The notes: a model not told the origin generated them from the sequence alone. Positions 7,823 to 15,520 are shown, counted from the first letter of the stretch. The stretch: 16,352 nt of DNA from an uncultured Oscillochloris sp. (GCA_903877345.1 CAIRDL010000574.1:1-16352); one strand, 5' to 3'. Program-made: numbers and translations.

Positions 7823-8857
7823 CTACGGAACCGGAGTGGGCATGGGAGTGCGCGTGGGCTGAGGGGTCAACTGCTCATTAATCCCCACGACGTATGGGTG
7901 GAGCGGATACGGCAGAGGCAGCCCAAACTGATCGATCAGCAGGTCGAAGGTAGTCCCAATGGTTGGCTCGAAAGCGGTGTCGCCCGCGCCCCGCAGCACT
8001 AGCACCAAACGCGCATCTGCGGCGATGGCAAACTCCATCAGTTCAGCCTCTTGGTCATTGATTGCTAACACCAGTGTCCAAGAGCCTTGGGTCACCACGC
8101 TACCATCGGCAGTGGTCGGTTGGATGGGCTGGCCCGTTCCGTCAACCGGGGGTGTATTCCCTGTGGAAGGAGCAGTGCCGCTCGCGCCTCCGGTTGCGGG
8201 AGTGGGCATAAGATCCACCGGGGGCCGAACAATCCGCAGCACTTGGGCGCGTTGGATAATTGTTTTTGTCGAACGCAGCGTCTGATCAGCGAGCGCGTTC
8301 GGTGCCCCGACCGGGGCAGTGCCCGGAGCTGTTGGCGGGGCTTGCCCGATAGTCGAGACGGGACGCTTTACCTCAAAGGTTGCCACCACATCAACGAAAT
8401 CGCCGGGCTTCACTTGGTCGGCCACACCAGAGAGGTTGTTAACCACAAAGGGGTAGGCTTTATCGCTGGCGCGGTTGGGTTCGGCGGTAGGAATCTGTTG
8501 CGAAAGGCCGGGTTCAATGAGCGCCGCCTTTTTGATCGCCTCACCAGCGCGGAAGGGTCTAAGGGTAAGTTTCCCCATGATTTCGCTGTCATTCGTGAAA
8601 TTCTGTTGCGTATCAAACTCGGTCTGATCAATGTTGACGATCTCAAGCAATTGGCGATCAGTAATCACGGTATTGGCTGGGATGTCCACCAGTGCCCGCA
8701 CGATCTCGACCTGTGGGGGCGCGGAGGTCGGCAAAACGGTCGCAGAGGGATCATTTACAGAGCCGGGACTCGGGAGTTGCAGGAACATGTAGAGCCCCAC
8801 CGCTCCAACAATCAGGATGAGACCGACCAACAGGATGAGCAAGCCACCACGGCGCAT
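7823..8857 (-). CDS. cpaB: Flp pilus assembly protein CpaB/RcpC
   Basis: This 344-residue protein has an N-terminal membrane anchor (about 5-27) with a basic start (MRRGG), so the rest faces outward. A SAF domain follows (about 50-115, with DIPANTVITDRQL). The RcpC/CpaB domain (about 130-310) is recognised by NNLSGVADQVKPGDFVDVVATF and by WTLVLAINDQEAELMEFAIAADARLVLVLR. Low-complexity Pro/Thr/Gly inserts lie at about 168-190 and 215-255. The C-terminus is a Pro/Thr tail ending PTPVP. The ATG at 8857 has AAGGA about 9-10 bases upstream. In diderms this family works with the secretin; no secretin is present here, which suggests a wall-spanning role in a monoderm. An extended -10 promoter lies about 140 bp upstream. 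Confidence 0.93.
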   Translation of the reverse strand: MRRGGLLILLVGLILIVGAVGLYMFLQLPSPGSVNDPSATVLPTSAPPQVEIVRALVDIPANTVITDRQLLEIVNIDQTEFDTQQNFTNDSEIMGKLTLRPFRAGEAIKKAALIEPGLSQQIPTAEPNRASDKAYPFVVNNLSGVADQVKPGDFVDVVATFEVKRPVSTIGQAPPTAPGTAPVGAPNALADQTLRSTKTIIQRAQVLRIVRPPVDLMPTPATGGASGTAPSTGNTPPVDGTGQPIQPTTADGSVVTQGSWTLVLAINDQEAELMEFAIAADARLVLVLRGAGDTAFEPTIGTTFDLLIDQFGLPLPYPLHPYVVGINEQLTPQPTRTPMPTPVP

Positions 8858-8998
8858 AGGAGGGCATCCTTCCTGATAGGCAAGATCCGCTACCTAACAG
8901 CCCACCGTTGGCAACCACGTTTTTCATGGTGCGCTACCTCTCGTCTATGGGTGGAAACTATCAGGAGTAGTCGTGCGGGTGTGCGGTCGTGCAGCGCC

Positions 8999-9025
8999 AT
9001 TATAGCATACGCTGGCAAATACCAA
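8999..9025 (-). promoter_or_regulatory. Putative extended -10 promoter for cpaB
   Basis: The minus strand reads TGCTATAAT (9007 to 8999), a perfect -10 hexamer with the extended TG motif. TTGGTA (9025 to 9020) lies 15 bases upstream as a possible weak -35. The expected start of transcription near 8992 gives a leader of about 135 bases before cpaB. It is probably the promoter for cpaB and perhaps for genes downstream. Confidence 0.55.
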
Positions 9026-9073
9026 CTGCTAGATACTGCATCAATACCAGTAAACAGCCTTTACACGTTCAGC

Positions 9074-9140
9074 GCGGTGCTGGGTTCCGCCCCGCGCATC
9101 CCGGGTGGGACAAGCGGGGCGGGGCACCGCCGACCGGCGG
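9074..9140 (-). promoter_or_regulatory. Overlapping GC-rich hairpins after the Kelch gene
   Basis: GCGGTGC (9074-9080) and CGCCCCGC (9088-9095) pair with GCACCGC (9124-9130) and GCGGGGCG (9114-9121), forming an interrupted 15-bp stem. A second hairpin, CCGCC (9127-9131) with GGCGG (9136-9140), shares bases with the first, so the two exclude each other. It lies just past the Kelch stop. It may end or attenuate that transcript, but no T-run follows. Confidence 0.4.
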
Positions 9141-9147
9141 ACTGCCG

Positions 9148-11961
9148 TTAGCGCTCAATCAACGGGAGGTTGACCTTGCGGTTCGGGTCAGGGGTAGGCG
9201 TAGTCGTGGGCGTCAGGGTGGGCGAGGGCGTCAAAGTAGGCGAGGGCGGGACGTCAGGCACAAGTGGGTCAGGCGTGGGGGTGTTGATGATCACCGGGTC
9301 AACCTGGATTGCTTTGATCTGGAAGCGGCGGATGAGCGGTGTATCAGTAGTCGGGTTTAGATTCTCACCACGATTATTGGCCTTGCCTCCGCCACCCTCA
9401 GCCACTACCCCAAACGGATCGATCATCGCTGCCACTGCATAGTAGCCAGGTATATTGAAAATCGTAGGCACGTTCACTAGCTCATCCGCAGGGATATTCC
9501 CAACGGTATTCGCGAAGTTCATATGCCAACCGTTGCGTCCATTCAGCCAAAGCACCTGTCCGGGTGTCGTCCAGCTACCAGGGATCCAACGGTACATCCA
9601 CGCACAGTCAACGCGGTTATCGGCGTCGCCCGTAATAGGCAGGGTCGGCAAAACAAGCGGGACGTTCGGGTCGGTCGTACTGTAGGCGACGCACAGCACC
9701 ACCGGGAACTCAACCACATCCGCCGCCACGGTGTTTGCCACACTCCCGTTGAGGTTCACGATCTGGAGGTCGAAGGTCTCGATCTGTCCACTGGCGTTCG
9801 GGCCAATCTCGAACTTATTGATCATCAGATCCGGGTCATAGGGTTCACTCGTCTCAATTTCGACCTTATAGAGCTTTGGTGAGGCACTGCCAGTAACGGC
9901 GGCATTAGGCACGCCGCCAGTGTTGCCGTTCTGGGTCAGCGCCACGCGGTACTGGAAACAGGTGGCGATTGAGTCTTCGGTGGGGAACGCGGTTTTGAAC
10001 TCGACCCGGTTCGGCGTAGCGTCCCCGCCCGAATAGAAGGGACTTGCGCCACCGTCAGCATCAAGGGTCATCCACGGGCTAGTGGCGAAGGCCGCTTCAT
10101 TGCAAGGCAAGATCCGGGTGCGTCGGAACTGGATGGTCAGATCCGCATACGGGTTAGCCGTGCGGTCAATGATGGTGGACCAGCGGATAGAAAGCACGCG
10201 GGCCTCGGTCTTCGTGGTACCGGTGCCAAGCTGGATGTCGTGGAAGCGTGAGTAGAACCAGCCTTCGGGGGCACGCTTGGTGACCGTAGCCTCGCCTTCG
10301 CCGCCAATCGCCCCACGGTAGATCTTCGTAGTAGGCGCATTGGTCGCATCAAAACCACCGACAGCGTAGCCCCAGGCCGTGTTCAGGCTTGTCGCACCCG
10401 TCGGTGGGATAGCTTGAATGACCGCCGCGCCCAACCCGGATACCGGATCAATGACCTTGGCATCAGTACCACCGATGAAATAATCGGAAGAGATACTACC
10501 GGGGAAGAGGGGCAGGATATTCAGGCTGTCGTCGTGAATAGCCGTGCTGACGGTGCCGACGGGGGCGCTGCTGGAGTTGGTGTCCGGTACACCGCCGATC
10601 ACGTAGAGTTTGCCGCCGTAGGCGAAGCCCGCCGGGTTGCCCCGTTGCACATCGGTGGACACAGTATTAGTGCTAGGCGGATTCAGCTGCGTCTCCCACT
10701 GAAGGGCACCCGTGGTTTCGTCGGCAATGATGGCTCTGAAGACGGCCTGGTTTGCAGCAGTGCTTGTGGCGCTCCCCGAATAGGTGGTGTACCCGCCGGT
10801 GACGAAGATGGCCTCGGTGGTCGTCGTGGCGGTGGTCGAACTAAGCGTGGCCCGACTCACCATTGCGGTGTGGTTGTAGAGGCCGAGCAGCCCAGGGTTT
10901 GGGGGGCTACCGCTATAGACCAAGTTGACCGGCACGTTTGCCGTGCGTACCCACGGTGAACCAAGGCTCGTGCCGGTCAGTGGGTACTCAAGCGCCCCGG
11001 TAAGCTGGTTCAGGCGGGTATAGAACACCGCCGGGGTGACCATGTCGCCATTTCCATTAGCATCATAGTAGCTGATGAGTCCGCCGATCACATAGAGGTA
11101 GGCGGTGCCGGTACGGGTATGCAAAACAGACGCGGTCGCGCCCTGGACGCCCAGCGCTTCAGGCCCAATGCCAATGTAGCTCGGACTCGCCCAATCCGAT
11201 TCGAGGAGCGGCAGATTCTGACTGGGCAGGTAGTTGGCTTGCGAACTCTGCCAACTAATGTCGCCATTGGCCGCAACGCTGCCAATCTGGACAACTGGGC
11301 TGGTCAGGACATTAGCGCGACATCCGGGCTGGAAGGTACCGCCAATCGCGTAGAGATACCCAGTGTTCGCACCCGTCGCCAGACTAGTGACGGCGGGGGC
11401 ACCACGAACATTGATGATTTCAGCAGTGCAATTATCATTTGGGGCCGGATTCATGAACGCATACGTTTGCGGCAAAGGATCGTCAATCCAGTAATCACCG
11501 GCCAACGTGGAGTCAGTGGGCTTATTCGTCTCGGTAAAGCCGTGGGGCAGGAAGGCTCCGGTCGCTTGGCTGACCGTGGTCCAGAAGACATTGTTAACGA
11601 ACGGTTGGTTGGTACTCGCGCCGCCCACCGTGTAGAGCCGGTTGCCAATGGTGGTGACTCCGGGTTTGCCCAACGGGATCGGGAGCCCCGTGGTGTCAAG
11701 TTTCCAGGGCGTAAGTGGCCCTACAGCGGCGAGTTGAAGCAGGCCATCACCGTCGTTGAAGGCGGTTGAAGTGCCTGAACTGATCGCTGTTCGCTGGAAA
11801 CTGCCTAAGGCGAAGTCGGCCTGGGTGTCGTCGAGGGTCTTGAAGCTCCCCAGCGCGGCGGTGGCGTGGTTCAGATTGGACAGCAGCAAGAGCAAGAGCG
11901 CGGTGATGGTGAGCAGGCTGAGGTGGCGGACGTGCTGGCGCACGGAAAGGCGGTGCAACAT
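9148..11961 (-). CDS. Secreted Kelch-type beta-propeller protein with Pro/Thr-rich C-terminal tail
   Basis: This 937-residue protein begins with a basic stretch and a Leu-rich signal peptide (about 15-35), with probable cleavage after NHATA. Six Kelch-like motifs with a Gly-Gly doublet follow: LYTVGG (about 109), LYAIGG (203), LYVIGG (289), IFVTGG (385), LYVIGG (452) and YAVGG (532). They are spaced 67-96 residues apart, as expected for propeller blades. Beyond about 560 come beta-rich domains, one of CARDB/Ig-like appearance (PDLMINKFEI onward). The last 45 residues are a Pro/Thr linker ending in KVNLPLIER. The ATG at 11961 is chosen over a TTG at 11997 because AGGAGG sits six bases before it. 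It is not a core Tad component. Its position between tadG and cpaB suggests a pilus-associated surface protein or adhesin, which is inference. Confidence 0.88.
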   Translation of the reverse strand: MLHRLSVRQHVRHLSLLTITALLLLLLSNLNHATAALGSFKTLDDTQADFALGSFQRTAISSGTSTAFNDGDGLLQLAAVGPLTPWKLDTTGLPIPLGKPGVTTIGNRLYTVGGASTNQPFVNNVFWTTVSQATGAFLPHGFTETNKPTDSTLAGDYWIDDPLPQTYAFMNPAPNDNCTAEIINVRGAPAVTSLATGANTGYLYAIGGTFQPGCRANVLTSPVVQIGSVAANGDISWQSSQANYLPSQNLPLLESDWASPSYIGIGPEALGVQGATASVLHTRTGTAYLYVIGGLISYYDANGNGDMVTPAVFYTRLNQLTGALEYPLTGTSLGSPWVRTANVPVNLVYSGSPPNPGLLGLYNHTAMVSRATLSSTTATTTTEAIFVTGGYTTYSGSATSTAANQAVFRAIIADETTGALQWETQLNPPSTNTVSTDVQRGNPAGFAYGGKLYVIGGVPDTNSSSAPVGTVSTAIHDDSLNILPLFPGSISSDYFIGGTDAKVIDPVSGLGAAVIQAIPPTGATSLNTAWGYAVGGFDATNAPTTKIYRGAIGGEGEATVTKRAPEGWFYSRFHDIQLGTGTTKTEARVLSIRWSTIIDRTANPYADLTIQFRRTRILPCNEAAFATSPWMTLDADGGASPFYSGGDATPNRVEFKTAFPTEDSIATCFQYRVALTQNGNTGGVPNAAVTGSASPKLYKVEIETSEPYDPDLMINKFEIGPNASGQIETFDLQIVNLNGSVANTVAADVVEFPVVLCVAYSTTDPNVPLVLPTLPITGDADNRVDCAWMYRWIPGSWTTPGQVLWLNGRNGWHMNFANTVGNIPADELVNVPTIFNIPGYYAVAAMIDPFGVVAEGGGGKANNRGENLNPTTDTPLIRRFQIKAIQVDPVIINTPTPDPLVPDVPPSPTLTPSPTLTPTTTPTPDPNRKVNLPLIER
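9212..9247. repeat. 18-bp direct repeat in the Kelch gene tail
   Basis: Two adjacent 18-bp copies (9212-9229 and 9230-9247, two mismatches) encode the repeated PSPTLT-type hexapeptide of the Pro/Thr-rich linker. Confidence 0.7.
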
Positions 11962-11967
11962 GGGTAA

Positions 11968-11973
11968 CCTCCT
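11968..11973 (-). promoter_or_regulatory. Ribosome binding site fixing the Kelch gene start
   Basis: A perfect AGGAGG on the minus strand lies six bases before the ATG at 11961. It sits inside the longer TTG-initiated reading frame and so argues against that frame. Confidence 0.9.
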
Positions 11974-11997
11974 GGGGGCTACTTGCAGCCAAGACAA

Positions 11998-12025
11998 GGT
12001 TTCAGGTGCCGGGTGTCAGGTTCCA
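11998..12025. repeat. Degenerate heptamer repeat, 4 units
   Basis: Units GGTTTCA, GGTGCCG, GGTGTCA and GGTTCCA follow one another with a strict 7-bp period, in the leader upstream of the Kelch gene. The sequence differs from the 1-242 array but the period is the same. Confidence 0.6.
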
Positions 12026-12081
12026 GATCGAGCGCATTAGGGAGCCTTGCGCTTGCCAAGACTGTAACGTAAACATGAACC

Positions 12082-12096
12082 TTGTCCAACGGACAA
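12082..12096. promoter_or_regulatory. Short dyad downstream of the Kelch promoter
   Basis: TTGTCC and GGACAA are perfect 6-bp inverted arms around a 3-base spacer, about 10-25 bases downstream of the predicted start of transcription. It may be an operator or a leader hairpin. Confidence 0.35.
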
Positions 12097-12113
12097 AACG
12101 GCGTGCGGTGGGG

Positions 12114-12140
12114 ATTATACGCCACGCCTCGGCTGCACAA
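12114..12140 (-). promoter_or_regulatory. Putative promoter for the Kelch gene
   Basis: A perfect TATAAT on the minus strand (12119 to 12114) has a possible TTGTGC -35 (12140 to 12135) at 15-bp spacing. This is the same unusual spacing as the candidate before cpaB. The predicted leader to the Kelch ATG is about 145 bases. Confidence 0.45.
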
Positions 12141-12218
12141 GAAGATGGAAGTCTGCGCAAACAAGCCCGGAGCAAGGCCCCGCGTGGGTACCTCCACGGG
12201 TCTGGCTCCGGGATGTTG

Positions 12219-12274
12219 CGCCTGCGAACGACTGACCGCAGACGGCTTTGGCGGCGGTCAGTCGTTCGCAGGCG
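12219..12274. repeat. Perfect 21-bp inverted repeat after tadG
   Basis: Arms 12219-12239 and 12254-12274 match perfectly over 21 bases, with a 14-base loop. The first base on the minus-strand transcript comes 22 bases after the tadG stop. There is no T-run, so a Rho-independent terminator is unlikely in the usual form. A dispersed palindromic (REP-like) element or a 3'-end stabilising hairpin is possible. Confidence 0.8.
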
Positions 12275-12296
12275 GTGGATAACAGGCCCTACAGGA

Positions 12297-14831
12297 CTAA
12301 GGTGTGCTGACCACCCCACAGGGGACGCCGGTCAGACGCATATCAATATCAACTTGGGTCGCGAGCGTGAAGCCAGAGACGGAACTCGTAGACTCATTCA
12401 CCGTAACGGTAAGGGCGTTAATGCGGCTCGAGCTAGTCGGATCCCAGAAGGACGTATAGGCCCGGTCATTGATCCCCGAGGGTTCGAGCGGATGCTTGTA
12501 GTACAGGACGGCGGTCAGCGAATAGACCCCAGGGGGCACCTGGCTGAAACGGTAGGTGATCTTGCCATCGGTGGCCGCCGTGATATATGCGGTGGCACTA
12601 TAGCCAGTTGACGAGTTTTCCAAGGTCACCATGCCGACCTTGGGGTAGTCGAGGGTCATACTGTTAGGCAGCACCACTGGCACATACTGGCTAGCAAGCA
12701 CGGTGCCGGTCGTGTCAGTATCCTGACCGTTCTGGCACGCAAGATCCTCGACGATGCTGTTGATCTTCTGGAAATCGGCATCAAGGCTAGTCGAGCCATC
12801 GGGGTTCGTGGTCACGGTCTTCGCCTCTACAAAGTATTCTGGGCGGGTCGCGACCCCACCTTTTAGACCGGTAGACGGTACATCCGAAAGGGCGACCACA
12901 AAAACCGTGTGGCCGTTCGCCTTGAGGAGATCTTGACTAGTTTTGATCGCTTGGGTGATCGGGCGATCTAGGCCAACCGACGTATTGACGTTATTGATCC
13001 TGATGGTGGTGGTGTAGAGGCCACCGACGGTAGTGGTCTGGCAATCAGCGTCATTGGTCACATTGCTATTGGTTCTACAGTAGTTCCCATTGGCATAGGT
13101 CACTCCGTCACTCGACCGCACCGCCAGGTCAGGATCATCCTTATGGAAGAACACGTTCGAGACCCCGTCAGTAATGAACACGACGACCCGCCTGTATGTG
13201 TAGCTCTTACCGCCAGAGGCGGGGTAGGTGACCGTCTCAGGGGCACTGTTGAGGATGGTACTGGCGTAGTAGAGGCCCGCCGCGCCATTGGTCGTATTGT
13301 AAGTGCCGAGGCCATCGATCATGGTGTTCAACTCAGTGGCACTACTCGAGAACGACGCGTTATTGGCGAAGGTCTTGGGGTACACGATGGTGCTGAACCC
13401 CACCAAGGCCATCTGGTCACTGGGCGTGTTCGGGACATAGTTTGGAGCGACGTTATCGGGCATATTGGTCAGTCTAACCAACGTTTTCAGGGCCTGTTTA
13501 GCGAGACTGATGCGGCTCGGGTTCGCAGCGTTCGCACCGCCGCCGGCGAAGTTCCAGGCCATTGAGCCGGATTGGTCGAGCACGATGACGTACTGAATGG
13601 GCACCCGGTCGGTAGGGATAATCTTATATTCAGGCAGCACCGAGACCCCACCCCAGAGATCGCAGCACGAACTCGCACTCGGGGGCACAGGGCTAGTCGA
13701 GCAGGCCGTAGACAGACTAGAGGATGCGCCTAGATAGACGAATTCGAAGTACTTTTTACCATTCTCAGCACCCTGACTGAGCAGGACAAAGGTGCCGAAC
13801 TCGGCGACGTGGTAGCGCACGCCATTCGCATCGCTCGAGCCTTGGCCGACCGCCTGATCGTAGATCGGCAAGACCATCTTGGTGCCGGAAGCAATGAGGA
13901 GATCGAGTGGAGCCTGGGCTCCGGCCTTCCAACCGGGGGTGCCATAGATCCAGTCGCCCGCGTTCAGTTGGCCGGCCTGGTACGGATAGAGCGGATCCGC
14001 GACCTGATTGCCTTGAATCGGCTCGGGTGCCTCTTGGAAACCCCACGCCAAGTTGCCTTGGTTCGCAAGGCTGGTCTCAAGCTCTTGGGCACTGGTAGCG
14101 GAGCGCCCGGTCTGCCCTGTGTCAGCCATCCAGCGGAGGAAGCCGAAGGCACCGGGCAGACTAGTACCATCGTGGACGTAGATGTGGCGGGCGGTATAGC
14201 CACGGTAGGTTCCAGACTGAATGATGCGCCAACCTTCGTCGGCCTGGGTATCGGCAGGATCGACATCGGGGGTCTTCGCAAAGTTGTTGCCGTCAAGCGT
14301 GGTCTTCTCGATGGCGAGCGGGTACACCCCATCGCCCATGCCGCACTGTCCAGCGTAGCCACTCGCGCTAATCGGGAGGTCGGGGCGACCCACCACTTTA
14401 GCAAAGTAGGTGTCAACCAGACCGCTGACTTTCACCTGGATATACGCGACGTTGGCGGGAATAGTGCTACCGTTGGACACAATTGCGCCAATCGGCTTGC
14501 CCTGGGCATCAATGTAGTATGCCTCCATACGCCGTTGGGTACCGGTGGCGACCCCATCGGCGGCAACTTCGACGCCATTAGCCTTCAGGGTTGCGATGAT
14601 GCTGCCATAGACCACTTGGTTCGTATCCGAAGCATTCTTGCGCAACACCTTGTTCATTGCGGCGAGCGAGGCCGCGTTGGTCGCCGAGACGGTCTGGCGC
14701 TCTTGGTTGAACGTGTTCCCCACATCCACCGAGAGCCCAACCATGCCGACGAGAACCACGATCATCAGGGCAATCAGGGGCAAACTCTGGCCCTTAGTTC
14801 GCCGTCCACCTGTTCGGTTCTGGGATGCCAT
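12297..14831 (-). CDS. tadG: TadG-like pseudopilin with von Willebrand factor A domain
   Basis: This 844-residue protein starts with the TadG-type N-terminus: a basic stretch, KGQSLPLIALM, and a hydrophobic helix to about residue 37. About 165-400 is an uncharacterised region of the kind seen in TadG proteins. A vWA domain follows (about 408-690) with an intact metal-ion adhesion site: DQSGS at 419-423, a candidate Thr near 513-514, and ITDG at 553-556. The last part (about 745-800) resembles a small beta-sandwich (GKITYRFSQVPPGVYSLTAVLYY). The ATG has GGAGGA five bases upstream. It is probably membrane-anchored and exposed outward, and could be a metal-dependent adhesin or pilus tip component. 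The TadG label is confident; the adhesive role is inferred from the domain. Confidence 0.9.
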   Translation of the reverse strand: MASQNRTGGRRTKGQSLPLIALMIVVLVGMVGLSVDVGNTFNQERQTVSATNAASLAAMNKVLRKNASDTNQVVYGSIIATLKANGVEVAADGVATGTQRRMEAYYIDAQGKPIGAIVSNGSTIPANVAYIQVKVSGLVDTYFAKVVGRPDLPISASGYAGQCGMGDGVYPLAIEKTTLDGNNFAKTPDVDPADTQADEGWRIIQSGTYRGYTARHIYVHDGTSLPGAFGFLRWMADTGQTGRSATSAQELETSLANQGNLAWGFQEAPEPIQGNQVADPLYPYQAGQLNAGDWIYGTPGWKAGAQAPLDLLIASGTKMVLPIYDQAVGQGSSDANGVRYHVAEFGTFVLLSQGAENGKKYFEFVYLGASSSLSTACSTSPVPPSASSCCDLWGGVSVLPEYKIIPTDRVPIQYVIVLDQSGSMAWNFAGGGANAANPSRISLAKQALKTLVRLTNMPDNVAPNYVPNTPSDQMALVGFSTIVYPKTFANNASFSSSATELNTMIDGLGTYNTTNGAAGLYYASTILNSAPETVTYPASGGKSYTYRRVVVFITDGVSNVFFHKDDPDLAVRSSDGVTYANGNYCRTNSNVTNDADCQTTTVGGLYTTTIRINNVNTSVGLDRPITQAIKTSQDLLKANGHTVFVVALSDVPSTGLKGGVATRPEYFVEAKTVTTNPDGSTSLDADFQKINSIVEDLACQNGQDTDTTGTVLASQYVPVVLPNSMTLDYPKVGMVTLENSSTGYSATAYITAATDGKITYRFSQVPPGVYSLTAVLYYKHPLEPSGINDRAYTSFWDPTSSSRINALTVTVNESTSSVSGFTLATQVDIDMRLTGVPCGVVSTP

Positions 14832-14836
14832 TGGAG

Positions 14837-14842
14837 TCCTCC
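14837..14842 (-). promoter_or_regulatory. Ribosome binding site of tadG
   Basis: GGAGGA lies five bases before the tadG ATG and supports the start at 14831. Confidence 0.85.
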
Positions 14843-14914
14843 GTTCGTACTAGGTTTAGGGCCAGCGAAATAGTCGTTTCTGCTCAGAGCGAACTGGCCT
14901 GCGGGCCTGAGCGT

Positions 14915-15514
14915 TTAGCGCGTGTAAAACGAACTGCGTACCGGCATGAGGTGCGTGGCGTGCAGTTGTATCGTTCTAGCAAAACCGAGCGAGAATGGGA
15001 AGAGAAAGCGGTAGTTGTAGCGCACGGTGACTCTGATCCAACAGCCATCACCACCATTTTGGAGGCCAACCCCCTTCGTATCGCCACGACAGCCAACGCT
15101 GGAGAGGTTTTCGGGATCATAGCCCTTCAGGTTCTCAATATAGATATAAGCGCTGGGGTCAGCATTCATACGGTCGTGAAGATGATCAACATTCAGATCG
15201 TCGAGACCATTATTGTTGAGGTCGCGCAGGTTGGCAAAACCGCCGGTCTGCTCACCACCAGCACCGTAGACTCGGTAGACAATGCCGCTATAGTCGAAAT
15301 CAACCCGGATCATCTGCCCATTGACCATCACGGGTTTGGGGTAACTGCCGTAAGTCGCCCCTTCTTGTGCAGCGACGCGCAGCGCCTGCATCGTGAAATA
15401 GATCAGGCCCAAGTCAACCACGGCGGACAAAAGGGTGAAGATCAACGTTGCGGCCAAGGCAAACTCAACGAGGGCTTGGGCCGGGGCACGCTGACGGATC
15501 ATGCGCTGCTTCAT
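14915..15514 (-). CDS. tadE: TadE-like pseudopilin (second copy)
   Basis: This 199-residue protein has a basic N-terminus, then APAQALVEFALAATLIFTLLS and a hydrophobic helix to about residue 40, then RVAAQEGATYGSYP, all typical of TadE-like proteins. The rest is a small extracellular domain rich in Asn, Gly and Tyr (about 80-150), ending in SFYTR. The prepilin-like site has Ala rather than Gly at -1 and Glu18 at +5. I chose the ATG at 15514: GAGG lies six bases upstream. The longer frame from 15559 would overlap the previous gene by 34 bases. The gap to the preceding tadE stop is 11 bases, so the two are co-translated. Whether it is strictly TadE or TadF is uncertain. Confidence 0.85.
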   Translation of the reverse strand: MKQRMIRQRAPAQALVEFALAATLIFTLLSAVVDLGLIYFTMQALRVAAQEGATYGSYPKPVMVNGQMIRVDFDYSGIVYRVYGAGGEQTGGFANLRDLNNNGLDDLNVDHLHDRMNADPSAYIYIENLKGYDPENLSSVGCRGDTKGVGLQNGGDGCWIRVTVRYNYRFLFPFSLGFARTIQLHATHLMPVRSSFYTR

Positions 15515-15520
15515 ATAGAG

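Larger units (their letters stand above)
11962..12296. other. 335-bp intergenic region between tadG and the Kelch gene
   Basis: No gene is supported here. In transcription order it holds a perfect 21-bp inverted repeat (12219-12274), a candidate promoter with TATAAT (12114-12140), a short dyad in the leader, a degenerate heptamer repeat (11998-12025), and the Kelch ribosome binding site. The content suggests that the Kelch gene has its own transcription start. Confidence 0.6.

Noticed and set aside
7347..7862. Plus-strand 171-residue open frame spanning the cpaB-cpaE gap
   Set aside because: Both ends lie inside confident minus-strand genes, with no domain or good ribosome binding site; the gap is better explained as regulatory DNA.
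8087..9151. Plus-strand 354-residue open frame
   Set aside because: Antisense to cpaB and the following gap; no recognisable domain, and the minus-strand gene is clear.
9148..9180. LPXTG sortase signal at the Kelch C-terminus
   Set aside because: LPLIE lacks the Thr-Gly, and there is no hydrophobic helix plus basic tail after it.
11959..11997. TTG start for the Kelch gene at 11997
   Set aside because: The AGGAGG site before the ATG at 11961 is inside that extension, and the signal peptide fits the shorter form.
11979..12319. Small open frames on both strands in the tadG-Kelch gap
   Set aside because: They run through an inverted repeat and heptamers, are rich in Arg, and lack ribosome binding sites.
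13809..14873. Plus-strand 354-residue open frame
   Set aside because: Antisense to tadG; composition is that of a shadow and the TadG frame is well supported.
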